Numbered from the stretch's first letter, positions 6,825 to 14,891 are shown. The stretch is DNA of 33,511 nucleotides from Candidatus Roizmanbacteria bacterium RIFCSPHIGHO2_02_FULL_38_11 (GCA_001788015.1 MFZO01000019.1:1-33511), one strand, 5' to 3'. Notes: a model not told the origin generated them from the letters alone. Numbers and translations: made by a program.

Positions 6825-7628
6825 ATGATTATCATCAAAGTCGGAGGCGGAAAATCAATCAATTGGGATTTTATCGCTCAAGACTTAATTTCTTTACAAA
6901 AAAAAGAAAAACCGATCATCGTTCATGGCGCCAGCGTCAAACGTGACGAAATAGCTAAAAAATTGGGTCACCCAACAAAAGTTATTACTTCCCCCACTGG
7001 GATCGATAGCGTCTATACCGACGGTGTAGCTCTGGATATTTTTCTTATGGTCTATTCTGGTTTGGTCAACAAAAAAATCGTTGCACTTCTTCAAAAATAT
7101 GGCCTGAATGCTGTTGGTTTATCTGGAGTTGACGGAAAACTCTGGGAAGCAAAAGCAAAAAAAGAGTTATTGGTAAAAGAGGGAAAAAAAATAAAACTAA
7201 TCAGAGATAACAAGACCGGTCGTGTTGAAAAAATAAATACAAAATTAATTAATATCCTTTTAAAAAACAATTATATTCCTGTGATATCTGCGCCGGCCTT
7301 GAGTTTCGATAATGAAATTGTCAATACAGACAATGATTGGGCAGCAGCTGTCATGGCCGGTATTTTAAAATCACAATTCCTGGTTTATTTATTCGAGGCG
7401 CCGGGTATGCTAGAAGATTTTTCCGATCCGAGAACTCTTATCAAAAAAATTTCTCAAGAAAAATTAATTAATTATTTACAATATGCCAAAAGTAGAATGA
7501 AGAAAAAACTTCTTGCTGGCAAAAAAGCTCTGGATATGGGGGTAGAAAAAATATATTTTGGCGATGGAAGGATAAAAAATCCAGTCGCTTCCGCTTTAAA
7601 AGGCAATGGGACAATTATTACCCGATAA
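6825..7628 (+). CDS. lysZ: LysZ, LysW-amino adipate/glutamate kinase (ArgB-like)
   Basis: Amino acid kinase that phosphorylates the side-chain carboxyl of the LysW-bound substrate; 267 residues, normal for the family. The N-terminal MIIIKVGGGKSIN carries the phosphate-binding Lys and Gly loop. The following IVHGASVKRDEIAKKLG corresponds to the HGGG-type substrate loop, here HGAS. The NTDNDWAAAVMAGIL segment (about residues 165-180) matches the conserved N-D-A stretch. The C-terminal MKKKLLAGKKALDMGVEKIYFGDGR is the usual end of LysZ/ArgB. It follows lysY after a 62-nt gap filled by an inverted repeat, and precedes lysJ by 4 nt. Confidence 0.92.
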   Translation: MIIIKVGGGKSINWDFIAQDLISLQKKEKPIIVHGASVKRDEIAKKLGHPTKVITSPTGIDSVYTDGVALDIFLMVYSGLVNKKIVALLQKYGLNAVGLSGVDGKLWEAKAKKELLVKEGKKIKLIRDNKTGRVEKINTKLINILLKNNYIPVISAPALSFDNEIVNTDNDWAAAVMAGILKSQFLVYLFEAPGMLEDFSDPRTLIKKISQEKLINYLQYAKSRMKKKLLAGKKALDMGVEKIYFGDGRIKNPVASALKGNGTIITR

Positions 7629-7632
7629 AAGT

Positions 7633-8799
7633 ATGAAAGACTATAACTTTTTACAACAAAAATACATTCTCAATACCTACCCAAATCGAGGTTTAACTCT
7701 GATAAAGGGAGAAGGTGTATATCTTTTTGCTACCGACGGAAAAAAATATCTTGATATGATGAGTAACTATGGAGTTAATATATTCGGTTATAAGCACCCA
7801 ATCATAACGCAATCTCTTATATCCCAGACAAAAAAACTTACCAATCTGCACGGTAGTTTTAATAACGATATTAGAGCTCTTGCGGCAAAACAATTGATTG
7901 AAAGATGCGGAAATAAATTTACCCAACTGTACTTTGCCAATTCTGGTGCAGAGGCGATAGAAGCAGCTTTAAAGTTTATCATCGTTGCTTCAGGAAAGAA
8001 AAAAATCATTGCCTGTGAAAATAGTTATCATGGAAAAACCCTTGGAGCATTGTCAGTAACTTACGGAGAGAAATACCGCAAACCATTCGAGCCGTTTTCG
8101 TTGGACGTGACTTTCATAAAATTCGCCGATCCGCTTTCATTGGAAAAAGCAATCGACAAAAATACCGCTGCGTTTATAGTTGAACCCATACAGGGCGAGG
8201 GTGGATTGAATGATCCAAAAAAAGGGTACCTCGAGCAAATAAAAAAAATCTGTGTAGAAAATAATGTAATCCTCGTTTTTGACGAAATCCAATCAGGTAT
8301 AGGTCGGACAGGGAAATTTTTAGCAAGTCTCTGGGATAATGTAACCCCAGATATACTTTGTCTTGGCAAAGGACTGGCAGGAGGGTTACCAATCGGTGTT
8401 ACTCTGGTCAACAAATCAATTGCTGCAAAAATTAGCAAAAATATTCATACATCGAGTTTTGGCGGCAACCCCTTAACCTGTGCTGGAATTTTGGCGACGT
8501 TAAAACTATTGGACGAAAAACGACTAGACCATATTAAACTTATGGGTGATTATTTTTTTAACAAATTGGCCTCCATCAAATCTAATCTTATCGCTGGGAT
8601 TCGAGGTAAAGGCCTTATGCTTGGCATCAAAATAAAAAATAACGAAAGAAATAAAGTCTTAAAGTTATTACAGAATGAAAGTGTTTTAGCTATTCCTTCA
8701 GGAGACGACGTTGTTCGTTTTCTACCGCCATATATCATCCAAAAAGAACACATCGATGAAGTAGTTGAGAAATTAGAAAAAGTTATGAGATTGTTATAA
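7633..8799 (+). CDS. lysJ: LysJ, LysW-semialdehyde aminotransferase (ArgD-like)
   Basis: PLP-dependent class III aminotransferase that makes LysW-lysine (or LysW-ornithine) from the semialdehyde; 388 residues. Visible motifs are NSGAEAIEAALK (103-114, cofactor phosphate contact), SYHGKTLGALS, FDEIQSGIGRTG (216-227, with Asp 217 contacting the pyridine nitrogen) and LCLGKGLAGGLPIG, where Lys 246 is the Schiff-base lysine. An in-frame ATG at 7606 lies inside lysZ; I prefer 7633, which leaves a 4-nt gap. LysK, the hydrolase that releases the product from LysW, is not in this window and must be elsewhere or replaced. Confidence 0.94.
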   Translation: MKDYNFLQQKYILNTYPNRGLTLIKGEGVYLFATDGKKYLDMMSNYGVNIFGYKHPIITQSLISQTKKLTNLHGSFNNDIRALAAKQLIERCGNKFTQLYFANSGAEAIEAALKFIIVASGKKKIIACENSYHGKTLGALSVTYGEKYRKPFEPFSLDVTFIKFADPLSLEKAIDKNTAAFIVEPIQGEGGLNDPKKGYLEQIKKICVENNVILVFDEIQSGIGRTGKFLASLWDNVTPDILCLGKGLAGGLPIGVTLVNKSIAAKISKNIHTSSFGGNPLTCAGILATLKLLDEKRLDHIKLMGDYFFNKLASIKSNLIAGIRGKGLMLGIKIKNNERNKVLKLLQNESVLAIPSGDDVVRFLPPYIIQKEHIDEVVEKLEKVMRLL

Positions 8800-8800
8800 A

Positions 8801-8868
8801 TGTCATGCTGAATTAATTTCAGCATCTGTATTTAGCGATTATAGATTCTGAAACAAGTTCAGAATGAC
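8801..8868. repeat. GTCATGCTGAA...TTCAGAATGAC repeat
   Basis: Two adjacent hairpins, ATGCTGAA-ttaa-TTTCAGCAT and ATTCTGAA-acaag-TTCAGAAT, make up a dispersed palindromic repeat. A related copy lies at 9534-9658, so the amidotransferase gene between them is flanked by the pair. Confidence 0.7.
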
Positions 8869-8879
8869 AATAAAATCTT

Positions 8880-9503
8880 ATGTGTCGTTTTTTATTAGCC
8901 AAATCAAAAAAATTAATTAAGCCATATCAACTGCTCCACTCATTTTCTCTAATGGCTAAAAATAGTAAGGCCTTCGACGGAGACTGGCAAGGCGATGGTT
9001 GGGGTATCGCCTGGCTTGAAGCTAAATCCTGGAAATTATACAAATCTCTCTCCCCAATTTGGGAAGAGTTTGGGAAATTTAATAATTTTCCTAAAACTAA
9101 TTTATTTGCTATTCATGCCCGTAGCGCTTCTTTTTCCAAACATAAAAATAACATCGACTACAACCAACCTTTTATCGCTGACTCGAGGATTTTTGTATTT
9201 AATGGTTTTTTAAAAGGAGTCAGATTCCCCTATCAAATTCCCGGCGATATTGGAGCACAAAAAATTTGGTATCTTTTACAAAAACAGCTTAAGACTGTTA
9301 AACCAGTCACCGCACTTAAAAATATAAAACAACTTTTGAAAAATAACACTAAAGAAATTCAAGCTCTAAATATTGGCTTAGCTGATATTAATAACATCTA
9401 TTCGCTTAATTACTACACAAAACATCCCGATTATTATCAGCTTTTTCATTACCAAAGTGAAAATATAGAATTAATTTGCTCTGAACGTATCGGAGTGGAT
9501 TAG
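8880..9503 (+). CDS. Class II glutamine amidotransferase domain protein (YafJ/EgtC-like)
   Basis: An N-terminal-nucleophile glutamine amidotransferase domain, 207 residues, with no attached synthase domain. Cys 2 directly after the initiator Met is the nucleophile. GDWQGDGWGIAWL (about residues 35-47), the arginine-containing IHARSASFS (about 78-86), NQPFI and FNGFLKG are the conserved glutamine-binding elements of the YafJ/EgtC/GlxB-type group. The acceptor of the ammonia is unknown. It lies on the same strand between lysJ and lysS, 80 nt after lysJ, and is bracketed by related palindromic repeats, so it may belong to the operon or be a separate insertion. No RNA-binding or kinase domain is visible. 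Confidence 0.85.
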   Translation: MCRFLLAKSKKLIKPYQLLHSFSLMAKNSKAFDGDWQGDGWGIAWLEAKSWKLYKSLSPIWEEFGKFNNFPKTNLFAIHARSASFSKHKNNIDYNQPFIADSRIFVFNGFLKGVRFPYQIPGDIGAQKIWYLLQKQLKTVKPVTALKNIKQLLKNNTKEIQALNIGLADINNIYSLNYYTKHPDYYQLFHYQSENIELICSERIGVD

Positions 9504-9533
9504 TTATAATGTTGAATATCAACTAGATATTAT

Positions 9534-9658
9534 TGTCATGCTGAACTTGTTTCAGCATCTTATCGTCATTCTGGGGAGGAACGAAGTGACGACTCCAGAA
9601 TCGTTGTTATAGACTACGATTCCGGACAGGACGTCAGACGTCCACAAGCCGGAATGAC
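9534..9658. repeat. Composite palindromic repeat downstream of the amidotransferase gene
   Basis: Successive modules TGTCATGCTGAA..TTTCAGCATC, GTCATTCTGGGGAGG..CTCCAGAAT, and GATTCCGG..CCGGAATGACT; the last contains a nested GGACGTCAGACGTCC hairpin. ACGTCAGACGT recurs inside the repeat at 23785-23869. Confidence 0.7.
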
Positions 9659-9663
9659 TTTTT

Positions 9664-9690
9664 ATGTTTCATGTTACATGTTTCATGTTT
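9664..9690 (+). repeat. Tandem ATGTT(T/A)C heptamer array before lysS
   Basis: Four consecutive units, ATGTTTC, ATGTTAC, ATGTTTC and ATGTTT, lie immediately before the lysS start. No function is evident. Confidence 0.7.
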
Positions 9691-9698
9691 TATAACTT

Positions 9699-12008
9699 AT
9701 GATTTGGGTTGATCGCGAAGCAAAAAAAATAAAGCAAAGAAATCTTACCCTTGAATGGGTGGATGATATGAAGACGCCATCTGGGCGGGCTCATGCCGGA
9801 TCTCTTCGTACAATTGTTATTCATGATATTGTATATAAAGCGTTATTAGATCTTAAGGTCAATACAAAATTGACTTATTTTTTCGACGATCACGACCCAA
9901 TGGACGGCATGCCTGTTTATCTTGAAAAAAACAAATGGCAAAAATATATGGGTATGCAGTTGTACAGAATTCCTTCACCTGAACCGGGTTATAAAAATTT
10001 TGCCGAATACTACGCAAAAGACTTTCAGAGTGCTTTTGAAAAAATTAATTGTCATCCAGAAATTATTTGGTCTTCAGAACTCTACAATTCTGGACGTATG
10101 AATAAGGTTATAAAAGAAATTTTAGACAATACAGATGTCATAAGAAAAATTTATAAAATTATCACAAAAAAAGAGCCACAAAAAGACTGGACTCCTTTTA
10201 ACCCTGTTTGTCAAAACTGTAATAAAGTTGGCACTACAAAAGCATATAAGTGGGATGGGGAGTTTATATATTATCGCTGTATTCCTGATGTAGTTGAATG
10301 GGCTAAAGGATGCGGATACGAAGGAAAAGTATCTCCATATAATGGTAAAGGTAAACTTCCGTGGAAAATAGAATGGGCGGCAAAATGGAAAGTTATTGGT
10401 ATAACCGTTGAAGGAGCAGGAAAAGATCACATGACTAAAGGTGGATCACACGATATTGCTTCTGAAATTTGTAGAAAAGTATTACATTACCCTGTTCCAT
10501 ATGCATTCGCTTATGAATTTTTCACAATAGGAGGAAAGAAAATGTCCTCATCTAAAGGAGCCGGAATATCGGCAAAATTATTAAGCGAGATATTACCACC
10601 TGATATTTTGCGTTTTTTAATTGTAAGAACACCAATAAAATCTCACCTTGATTTCGATCCGTATGCCGATACACTACTTAATCTTTTTGACGACTATGAT
10701 CGATGTCTTAACGCATATTTTTTAAAAATAGAAAATAAAATACCCGAAAAAAAAGCAGGCGAAGTGGCTTTAGACTTTGCGAGAATAATTGAACTGTCCG
10801 AAGTTAAACCTCTGCCAAAAAAAAGATTATACCTTCCCCGTTTTAGAACAGTAGCAAATCTTATAAAAGCTAACAATAAAAATCTTGTTTCTTTTTTTGA
10901 ACAGCAAAAACAAGAAAAATTAAATATAGAGGAAAAAGAGATATTAGAAGAAAGAATCAAATACGCAAAAATCTATCTGGAAAATTATGCGGAAGAGAAA
11001 AACCTGACGCTTGACACTAAACCCCCAACAGTAAAGACAACTCAGAAACAAAATGAGTTTCTCAAAATACTAACTAAACACCTGCAAAATCAAAATGAAG
11101 TTCCTCAAAAGATTGTCTTTGACAGTATCAAGGAAGCAAAAATTCAGCCGAGAGAAGCATTTACAGTTTTTTATAATACTTTAATAGGAAAACCTTTTGG
11201 CCCAAAAACCGGTGATTTAATTAAACAATTAGGTAAAGATGAGGTTGTAAAATTACTTGGTGAATCAGTTCAAACAAAAGATTCAAATAAGACAAACCTA
11301 TTCCCGGACTTGAAGGATTCTAAAATATTTTCTATCAGTCCTGAGATGGCACAAAAATATCCTTCTCTTAATATCGGCATTGCCATCATTAAAGGAGTAA
11401 ATATCAAGAAAAATAATCCTGAGTTAAGCAAAGAAATAGAATTATTTACTAAATCTCAGGATGGCTTGAATAACGAAATTATAAGTTCGTATCCGGAAAT
11501 CCAAAGTTATAGAAAAATTTATAAAGAAATGGGGATCGATTGGCATTCAAAAAGGCCATCGCCTGAAGCTCTATTACGTAGAATAGCCCTTAAAAAAGGA
11601 CTCTACAATATTAATACGTGTGTTGACGCTTACAACTTAATTGTCATGAAACATCGTGTTTCTTCAGGCGCTTTTGATCTTGATCAAGTGAAACTTCCAA
11701 CTGTCTTAAGATTTCCAAAAGAGGGTGAGGAGATTTTACTTTTAGGTGATGATCAGCCGACTAAATATAAACTCATCGATCTAGCTTATTTCGACCAGAT
11801 AGGTGGATTCAATATTTACTTTAATTACCGTGATGCGCAAAGAACTGCGATAACCGAAAAAACCTCAAATATATTGTTAAATATCGATGGCATCTTTAAC
11901 ATTACCCGGGAACAGGTGGAACTTTCCTTAAAAGAAAATATCGAGATCATTACTAAATATTGCGGAGGTAATGTCGAATTCGCCGGAATTGTTTCAGGAA
12001 AGAAATAA
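9699..12008 (+). CDS. lysS: Class I lysyl-tRNA synthetase with C-terminal B3/B4 domain
   Basis: Charges tRNA-Lys with lysine; class I LysRS, the type mainly of archaea and some bacteria. The 769 residues exceed the usual 510-550. The Rossmann catalytic domain has PSGRAHAGSLR (HIGH-like, 28-37), paired Cys (171/174, then 194 and 205) of a zinc knuckle, and KMSSSK (281-286). The helical anticodon-binding region ends near 525 with GKPFGPKTGDLIKQLG. Residues about 545-765 form an extra domain resembling the B3/B4 tRNA-binding/editing-like domain of PheRS beta: IAIIKGVNI, WHSKRPSPEALLRRI, YNLIVMKHRVSSGAFDLDQV, YFDQIGGFNIYFNYRDAQRTAIT. Freestanding B3/B4 proteins exist. It is last in the T-box operon, which fits tRNA-Lys control. 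Function of the fusion (editing or tRNA binding) is inference. Confidence 0.93.
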   Translation: MIWVDREAKKIKQRNLTLEWVDDMKTPSGRAHAGSLRTIVIHDIVYKALLDLKVNTKLTYFFDDHDPMDGMPVYLEKNKWQKYMGMQLYRIPSPEPGYKNFAEYYAKDFQSAFEKINCHPEIIWSSELYNSGRMNKVIKEILDNTDVIRKIYKIITKKEPQKDWTPFNPVCQNCNKVGTTKAYKWDGEFIYYRCIPDVVEWAKGCGYEGKVSPYNGKGKLPWKIEWAAKWKVIGITVEGAGKDHMTKGGSHDIASEICRKVLHYPVPYAFAYEFFTIGGKKMSSSKGAGISAKLLSEILPPDILRFLIVRTPIKSHLDFDPYADTLLNLFDDYDRCLNAYFLKIENKIPEKKAGEVALDFARIIELSEVKPLPKKRLYLPRFRTVANLIKANNKNLVSFFEQQKQEKLNIEEKEILEERIKYAKIYLENYAEEKNLTLDTKPPTVKTTQKQNEFLKILTKHLQNQNEVPQKIVFDSIKEAKIQPREAFTVFYNTLIGKPFGPKTGDLIKQLGKDEVVKLLGESVQTKDSNKTNLFPDLKDSKIFSISPEMAQKYPSLNIGIAIIKGVNIKKNNPELSKEIELFTKSQDGLNNEIISSYPEIQSYRKIYKEMGIDWHSKRPSPEALLRRIALKKGLYNINTCVDAYNLIVMKHRVSSGAFDLDQVKLPTVLRFPKEGEEILLLGDDQPTKYKLIDLAYFDQIGGFNIYFNYRDAQRTAITEKTSNILLNIDGIFNITREQVELSLKENIEIITKYCGGNVEFAGIVSGKK

Positions 12009-12011
12009 AAA

Positions 12012-12033
12012 AATTATAAGAAATGTTATAATT
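12012..12033 (+). promoter_or_regulatory. Extended -10 promoter with overlapping palindrome (DUF6922/AbiEii pair)
   Basis: TGT-TATAAT (12024-12032) is an extended -10 box; ATG 12039 follows 6 nt later, so the mRNA is probably leaderless. AATTATAA (12012-12019) and TTATAATT (12026-12033) form a perfect 8-bp inverted repeat covering the -10, a likely autoregulatory operator. Confidence 0.55.
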
Positions 12034-12038
12034 CTAAT

Positions 12039-12365
12039 ATGCCAAACCATCCGCCAAAAAGCCTCCAGGCATACCTCTGGTCTGTTGATACGAATGCCAT
12101 TGACCTTCAGCAAGATAAAAATTATATTATTCATCAACTTCTTGCCTTTGGAGGAATCCCACAGTGGCAATGGTTATTTGAAAAATATTCGTTTCAAACC
12201 ATACTTGATGTCTTTCTCAGTAAACCGGCCAAAATCTATCGTCCCGAGACATTTAATTTTGTAAAAAATATCCTCCTTAATCTTGAGAAAAAAAATTTAG
12301 TCAAGGAATACTATGTCGTTAATACACCTCGAATTATTAGACGAAAAAAGTCGTTCAGCTCTTAA
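12039..12365 (+). CDS. DUF6922-like protein, putative antitoxin partner
   Basis: A 108-residue helical protein. The pattern YLWSVDTNAIDLQQDKNYII..LLAFGGIPQWQWLFEKY, followed by RPETFNFVKNIL, resembles the DUF6922 family, whose genes often precede AbiEii-type nucleotidyltransferases. The gene overlaps its partner by 53 nt, which implies translational coupling and strict co-expression. The start is supported by an extended -10 promoter 6 nt upstream and by a palindrome consistent with repression by the product or the complex. An alternative frame from 11971 lacks support. The antitoxin role is inferred from position. Confidence 0.75.
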   Translation: MPNHPPKSLQAYLWSVDTNAIDLQQDKNYIIHQLLAFGGIPQWQWLFEKYSFQTILDVFLSKPAKIYRPETFNFVKNILLNLEKKNLVKEYYVVNTPRIIRRKKSFSS

Positions 12366-12954
12366 AAAGCTTTCAGTTTTTAAGAAAGAGGGAATACTAG
12401 CAGGTGGAACTGCTTTGATGCTCCAGATTGCCCACCGTTATTCTTTTGATTTCGATGTTTTCTTTCAAAGACCGCTCGAAGATGCAGATTATAGAAAACT
12501 GCAAAGTCTTTTTGACGTAGAGCAAACTCGGGTTAAAAACCAGGATTTATTCATTCTTATGACAAAAGATGGTATAGAGATAAATTTTGTTCATTATTAT
12601 TTTCCTTCACTTTTTAAAGCAATCCCAGCTAAACATCTCAACATATATGATATAAGGGACATCGCCGCAGATAAAGCTATAACCTTAGGCAGAAGAGCTA
12701 CCTGGAGAGATTACTTTGATATTTTTTATTTTCTATATAAAAAAATATTTACACTTAATCAAATAATCGAACTTGCCGAAAGAAAATTTAAAGTCGAGTT
12801 TAATCCTGTTTTACTTTTAGAGCAACTCGTCTACTATGATGATATTCAAGACCAAAAATTATCTTTTTATAAAGAAAAATTTACGTCAGAATTTATTAAA
12901 AAATTTCTCTTTGAAACCGTAAAAAGATATCGCCAAAAAATCATCGTAAAATAA
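12313..12954 (+). CDS. AbiEii/AbiGii-type nucleotidyltransferase, putative toxin
   Basis: A 213-residue protein of the DNA polymerase beta-type nucleotidyltransferase fold found in AbiEii and MenT-like toxins. The active-site pattern is GILAGGTALMLQIAHRYSFDFDVFF: GG at 31-32 and the metal-binding Asp 46 and Asp 48. A third acidic position may be in GIEINFVHYYFPS, and the DIAADKAITLGRRATWRDYFDIFYFL segment is the conserved AbiEii core, with Lys and Asp residues. Type IV-like toxins of this fold transfer nucleotides to tRNA ends or other targets; the substrate here is unknown. It overlaps the DUF6922-like gene and ends 12 nt before the PNP-like gene. Confidence 0.85.
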   Translation: MSLIHLELLDEKSRSALKKLSVFKKEGILAGGTALMLQIAHRYSFDFDVFFQRPLEDADYRKLQSLFDVEQTRVKNQDLFILMTKDGIEINFVHYYFPSLFKAIPAKHLNIYDIRDIAADKAITLGRRATWRDYFDIFYFLYKKIFTLNQIIELAERKFKVEFNPVLLLEQLVYYDDIQDQKLSFYKEKFTSEFIKKFLFETVKRYRQKIIVK

Positions 12955-12966
12955 TTATCTCACTTT

Positions 12967-13974
12967 ATGAAAGCCATTCTGAAAACCAAATCTCTTCAAA
13001 TCAAAGCAGCAAAATTTAATGATGTCTATTATCAAGCTTGTCTTCAATCTAGAAATTTCCTCCGCAAAGCAATTGGACCCAGACAGCCTCATTTACTTTT
13101 AGTATTAGGAAGTGGATTAGGGAGATTTGCTAATAGCCCCAAGCTCAAAAATAAAATAGAAATTCCTTACAAAGATATACCAAATTATCCAGTTACCGGT
13201 GCTCCGGGTCATGATGGCTTGCTCATTTTTGGAGACATCGGAGATAAACGAGTAATGATTCAAAGAGGACGAGTTCATCCCTATGAAGCTTTAGGTTGGA
13301 ATATGGCACCGGCAAGAGCGTTGAAGCTTATGACTCTCCCGCTTGTTGTTGCTAAAGGCCTTGGAGTTAAAGCTATAGTCACTTCTCACGCATCAGGCGC
13401 CGTAGATAACGGCTATGTTAAAAAAGGCCACGTTGTAGCTATTGTCGATCATCACAATCAACTTCCCTTTAGTCCCCTAGTGGGACCAAACGATCCCAGG
13501 TTGGGAAAAAGATTTCCCAGCAAAAAACAAATTTACGATCAAAAATTACTTGAACTCTTTGCTAAATGTTTACCAACGGATCGGTTCTGGCACGGTGAAT
13601 ATACCACAGCTGGCCAGATGCCCGAATATGAGGGAGTTGGAGATCTCGATTCAGCTCCGTACCACATCTCCTCCGATCCAAAGTTTGTTTATTTATGGGG
13701 CATGTCATACGGGCCTGAATGTGAGGTAATCAACCACTATAACGATATTCCTTCCGATGTCAACGGATTTGATAGACAAGTAAGACACTTGGGATTATCC
13801 CTTGCAACTAATATCATCCCAAGAAGTCCTATTCCCTCTTTACGAAATCTTTTGAAGGGAAAAACAGTTGAAGGAAATCCCACAAGCGAGGAAGAAGTAA
13901 TTCAAGCAGGCAGAGAAGCCGAACCCCACTTTATCCCAGCAATAATAAAGTTTATCTCACTACTTTCCAAATAA
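12967..13974 (+). CDS. Divergent purine-nucleoside phosphorylase
   Basis: PNP family (trimeric PNP/MTAP type): phosphorolysis of purine nucleosides to base plus ribose-1-phosphate. Recognisable parts are LVLGSGLGRFA (46-56, phosphate loop GSGLG), YPVTGAPGHDGLLIFGDI (GH pair 81-82), QRGRVHPYEALGWNMAPARALKLM (the RxHxYEG motif, here with Ala), VTSHASGAV in place of the usual ITNAAGG-like strand, and GMSYGPECEVINHYND in place of GMSTVPE. At 335 residues it is longer than typical PNPs (270-290), with a 40-residue N-terminal extension. Substrate choice may differ from classical PNP. It lies directly after the toxin gene. In the same frame after the TAA another 31 codons remain open (see 13975-14070). 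Confidence 0.8.
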   Translation: MKAILKTKSLQIKAAKFNDVYYQACLQSRNFLRKAIGPRQPHLLLVLGSGLGRFANSPKLKNKIEIPYKDIPNYPVTGAPGHDGLLIFGDIGDKRVMIQRGRVHPYEALGWNMAPARALKLMTLPLVVAKGLGVKAIVTSHASGAVDNGYVKKGHVVAIVDHHNQLPFSPLVGPNDPRLGKRFPSKKQIYDQKLLELFAKCLPTDRFWHGEYTTAGQMPEYEGVGDLDSAPYHISSDPKFVYLWGMSYGPECEVINHYNDIPSDVNGFDRQVRHLGLSLATNIIPRSPIPSLRNLLKGKTVEGNPTSEEEVIQAGREAEPHFIPAIIKFISLLSK

Positions 13975-14070
13975 TTTTACTCCCTCACCCACAAAGCAGC
14001 GGATTTTATTTTGGAGATTAGTTTGAAAAAAACAATTGAAGTAATTAATGATTTTGTAAACTTAACTTAA
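13975..14070 (+). pseudogene. In-frame open extension after the PNP stop codon
   Basis: Directly after the PNP-like TAA (13972-13974), the same frame continues for 31 sense codons to the next TAA at 14068-14070. The predicted tail is an amphipathic helix-like peptide containing KAADFILEISLKKTIEV. It may be the remnant of a longer ancestral C-terminus cut by a nonsense mutation, a stop readthrough product, or chance. Confidence 0.35.
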
Positions 14071-14077
14071 AAATAAA

Positions 14078-14815
14078 TCAAAAAGTATGTGCGTTATATT
14101 CTCCATGCTGACAAAAGTCTATTAGATTTCTAATTCTTCTCACCGATTCACGTGCAAGTAGTTCACTTTCTGGAATTTTTTTCCAATCTAAAACTTCACC
14201 CGAAAACAACAGATGCATTGATCTTTGTGTTATCTGGGATCGCATTCTTTCTTCACCATCTTCCACGATCAAACCCCATGGTCCTTGCTCAACATATAAA
14301 TATGGAATTCCATTAAATCTTCCTGATAGGTTTGTTATAAAGGCGAAGTCTGGCGCAGGTATTATATCATAGGGATAAATCTCATCAGATCCTAAGCCAC
14401 CATTTAACATATATTGCATCCACGCAATTACATCAACTTTCTCTAAACCTCCATAAGCATGAAAGTGAGCATGATATACAGACTGCACGTTATTTCCCGG
14501 TTGAAGACCTCCGTGCTCAAATACCACTAAAGGTCCAAATTTTTGTTCCAAATCATAAGTTAACCTACCAACTTCGTCAGAATGTCCCACTAATCCAGCG
14601 TGATTATAAACATGTCTTTTCGGATGAACTAAGACGTGTCGTCCATCAGAATTTCCTGGCAAAATATCAGGTTTTACTAAAAAGTTATCTGTTTCTGCAA
14701 CAACAAACCTTGATAAATTATCTTGCCCATATCTTTCATAATGAGGAAATGCTTGATTATTATAATTACAAAAAGCACAATTTAGATCCGCAGAATTTAA
14801 ATTTTTTTCCGCCAT
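14078..14815 (-). CDS. Large HIT-family protein with C-terminal module
   Basis: Histidine-triad nucleotide hydrolase/transferase family, 245 residues. An N-terminal CAFC pair (13-16) suggests the zinc-binding HIT type. The core follows with LVHPKRHVYN (about 62-71), FEHGG, and the triad YHAHFHAYG (His 115, 117, 119). Beyond the core it has about 120 extra residues, including IPYLYVEQGPWGLIVEDGEE, SQITQRSMHLLFSG, VLDWKKIPESE and RRIRNLIDFC. The same module is in the HIT protein at 22158-22895, so the two are paralogues. It is the second gene of the operon with the small HIT gene at 14892, 76 nt downstream. HIT enzymes cleave nucleoside phosphoramidates, dinucleoside polyphosphates or AMP-like adducts; the substrate here is unknown. 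Confidence 0.85.
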   Translation of the reverse strand: MAEKNLNSADLNCAFCNYNNQAFPHYERYGQDNLSRFVVAETDNFLVKPDILPGNSDGRHVLVHPKRHVYNHAGLVGHSDEVGRLTYDLEQKFGPLVVFEHGGLQPGNNVQSVYHAHFHAYGGLEKVDVIAWMQYMLNGGLGSDEIYPYDIIPAPDFAFITNLSGRFNGIPYLYVEQGPWGLIVEDGEERMRSQITQRSMHLLFSGEVLDWKKIPESELLARESVRRIRNLIDFCQHGEYNAHTF

Positions 14816-14891
14816 GTAAAGTAAATTTTCTTAACGGATAACAACCACTTTTTAGAAAATCTAGCTCTTTTTACTCCTACTATTGGTCTGT

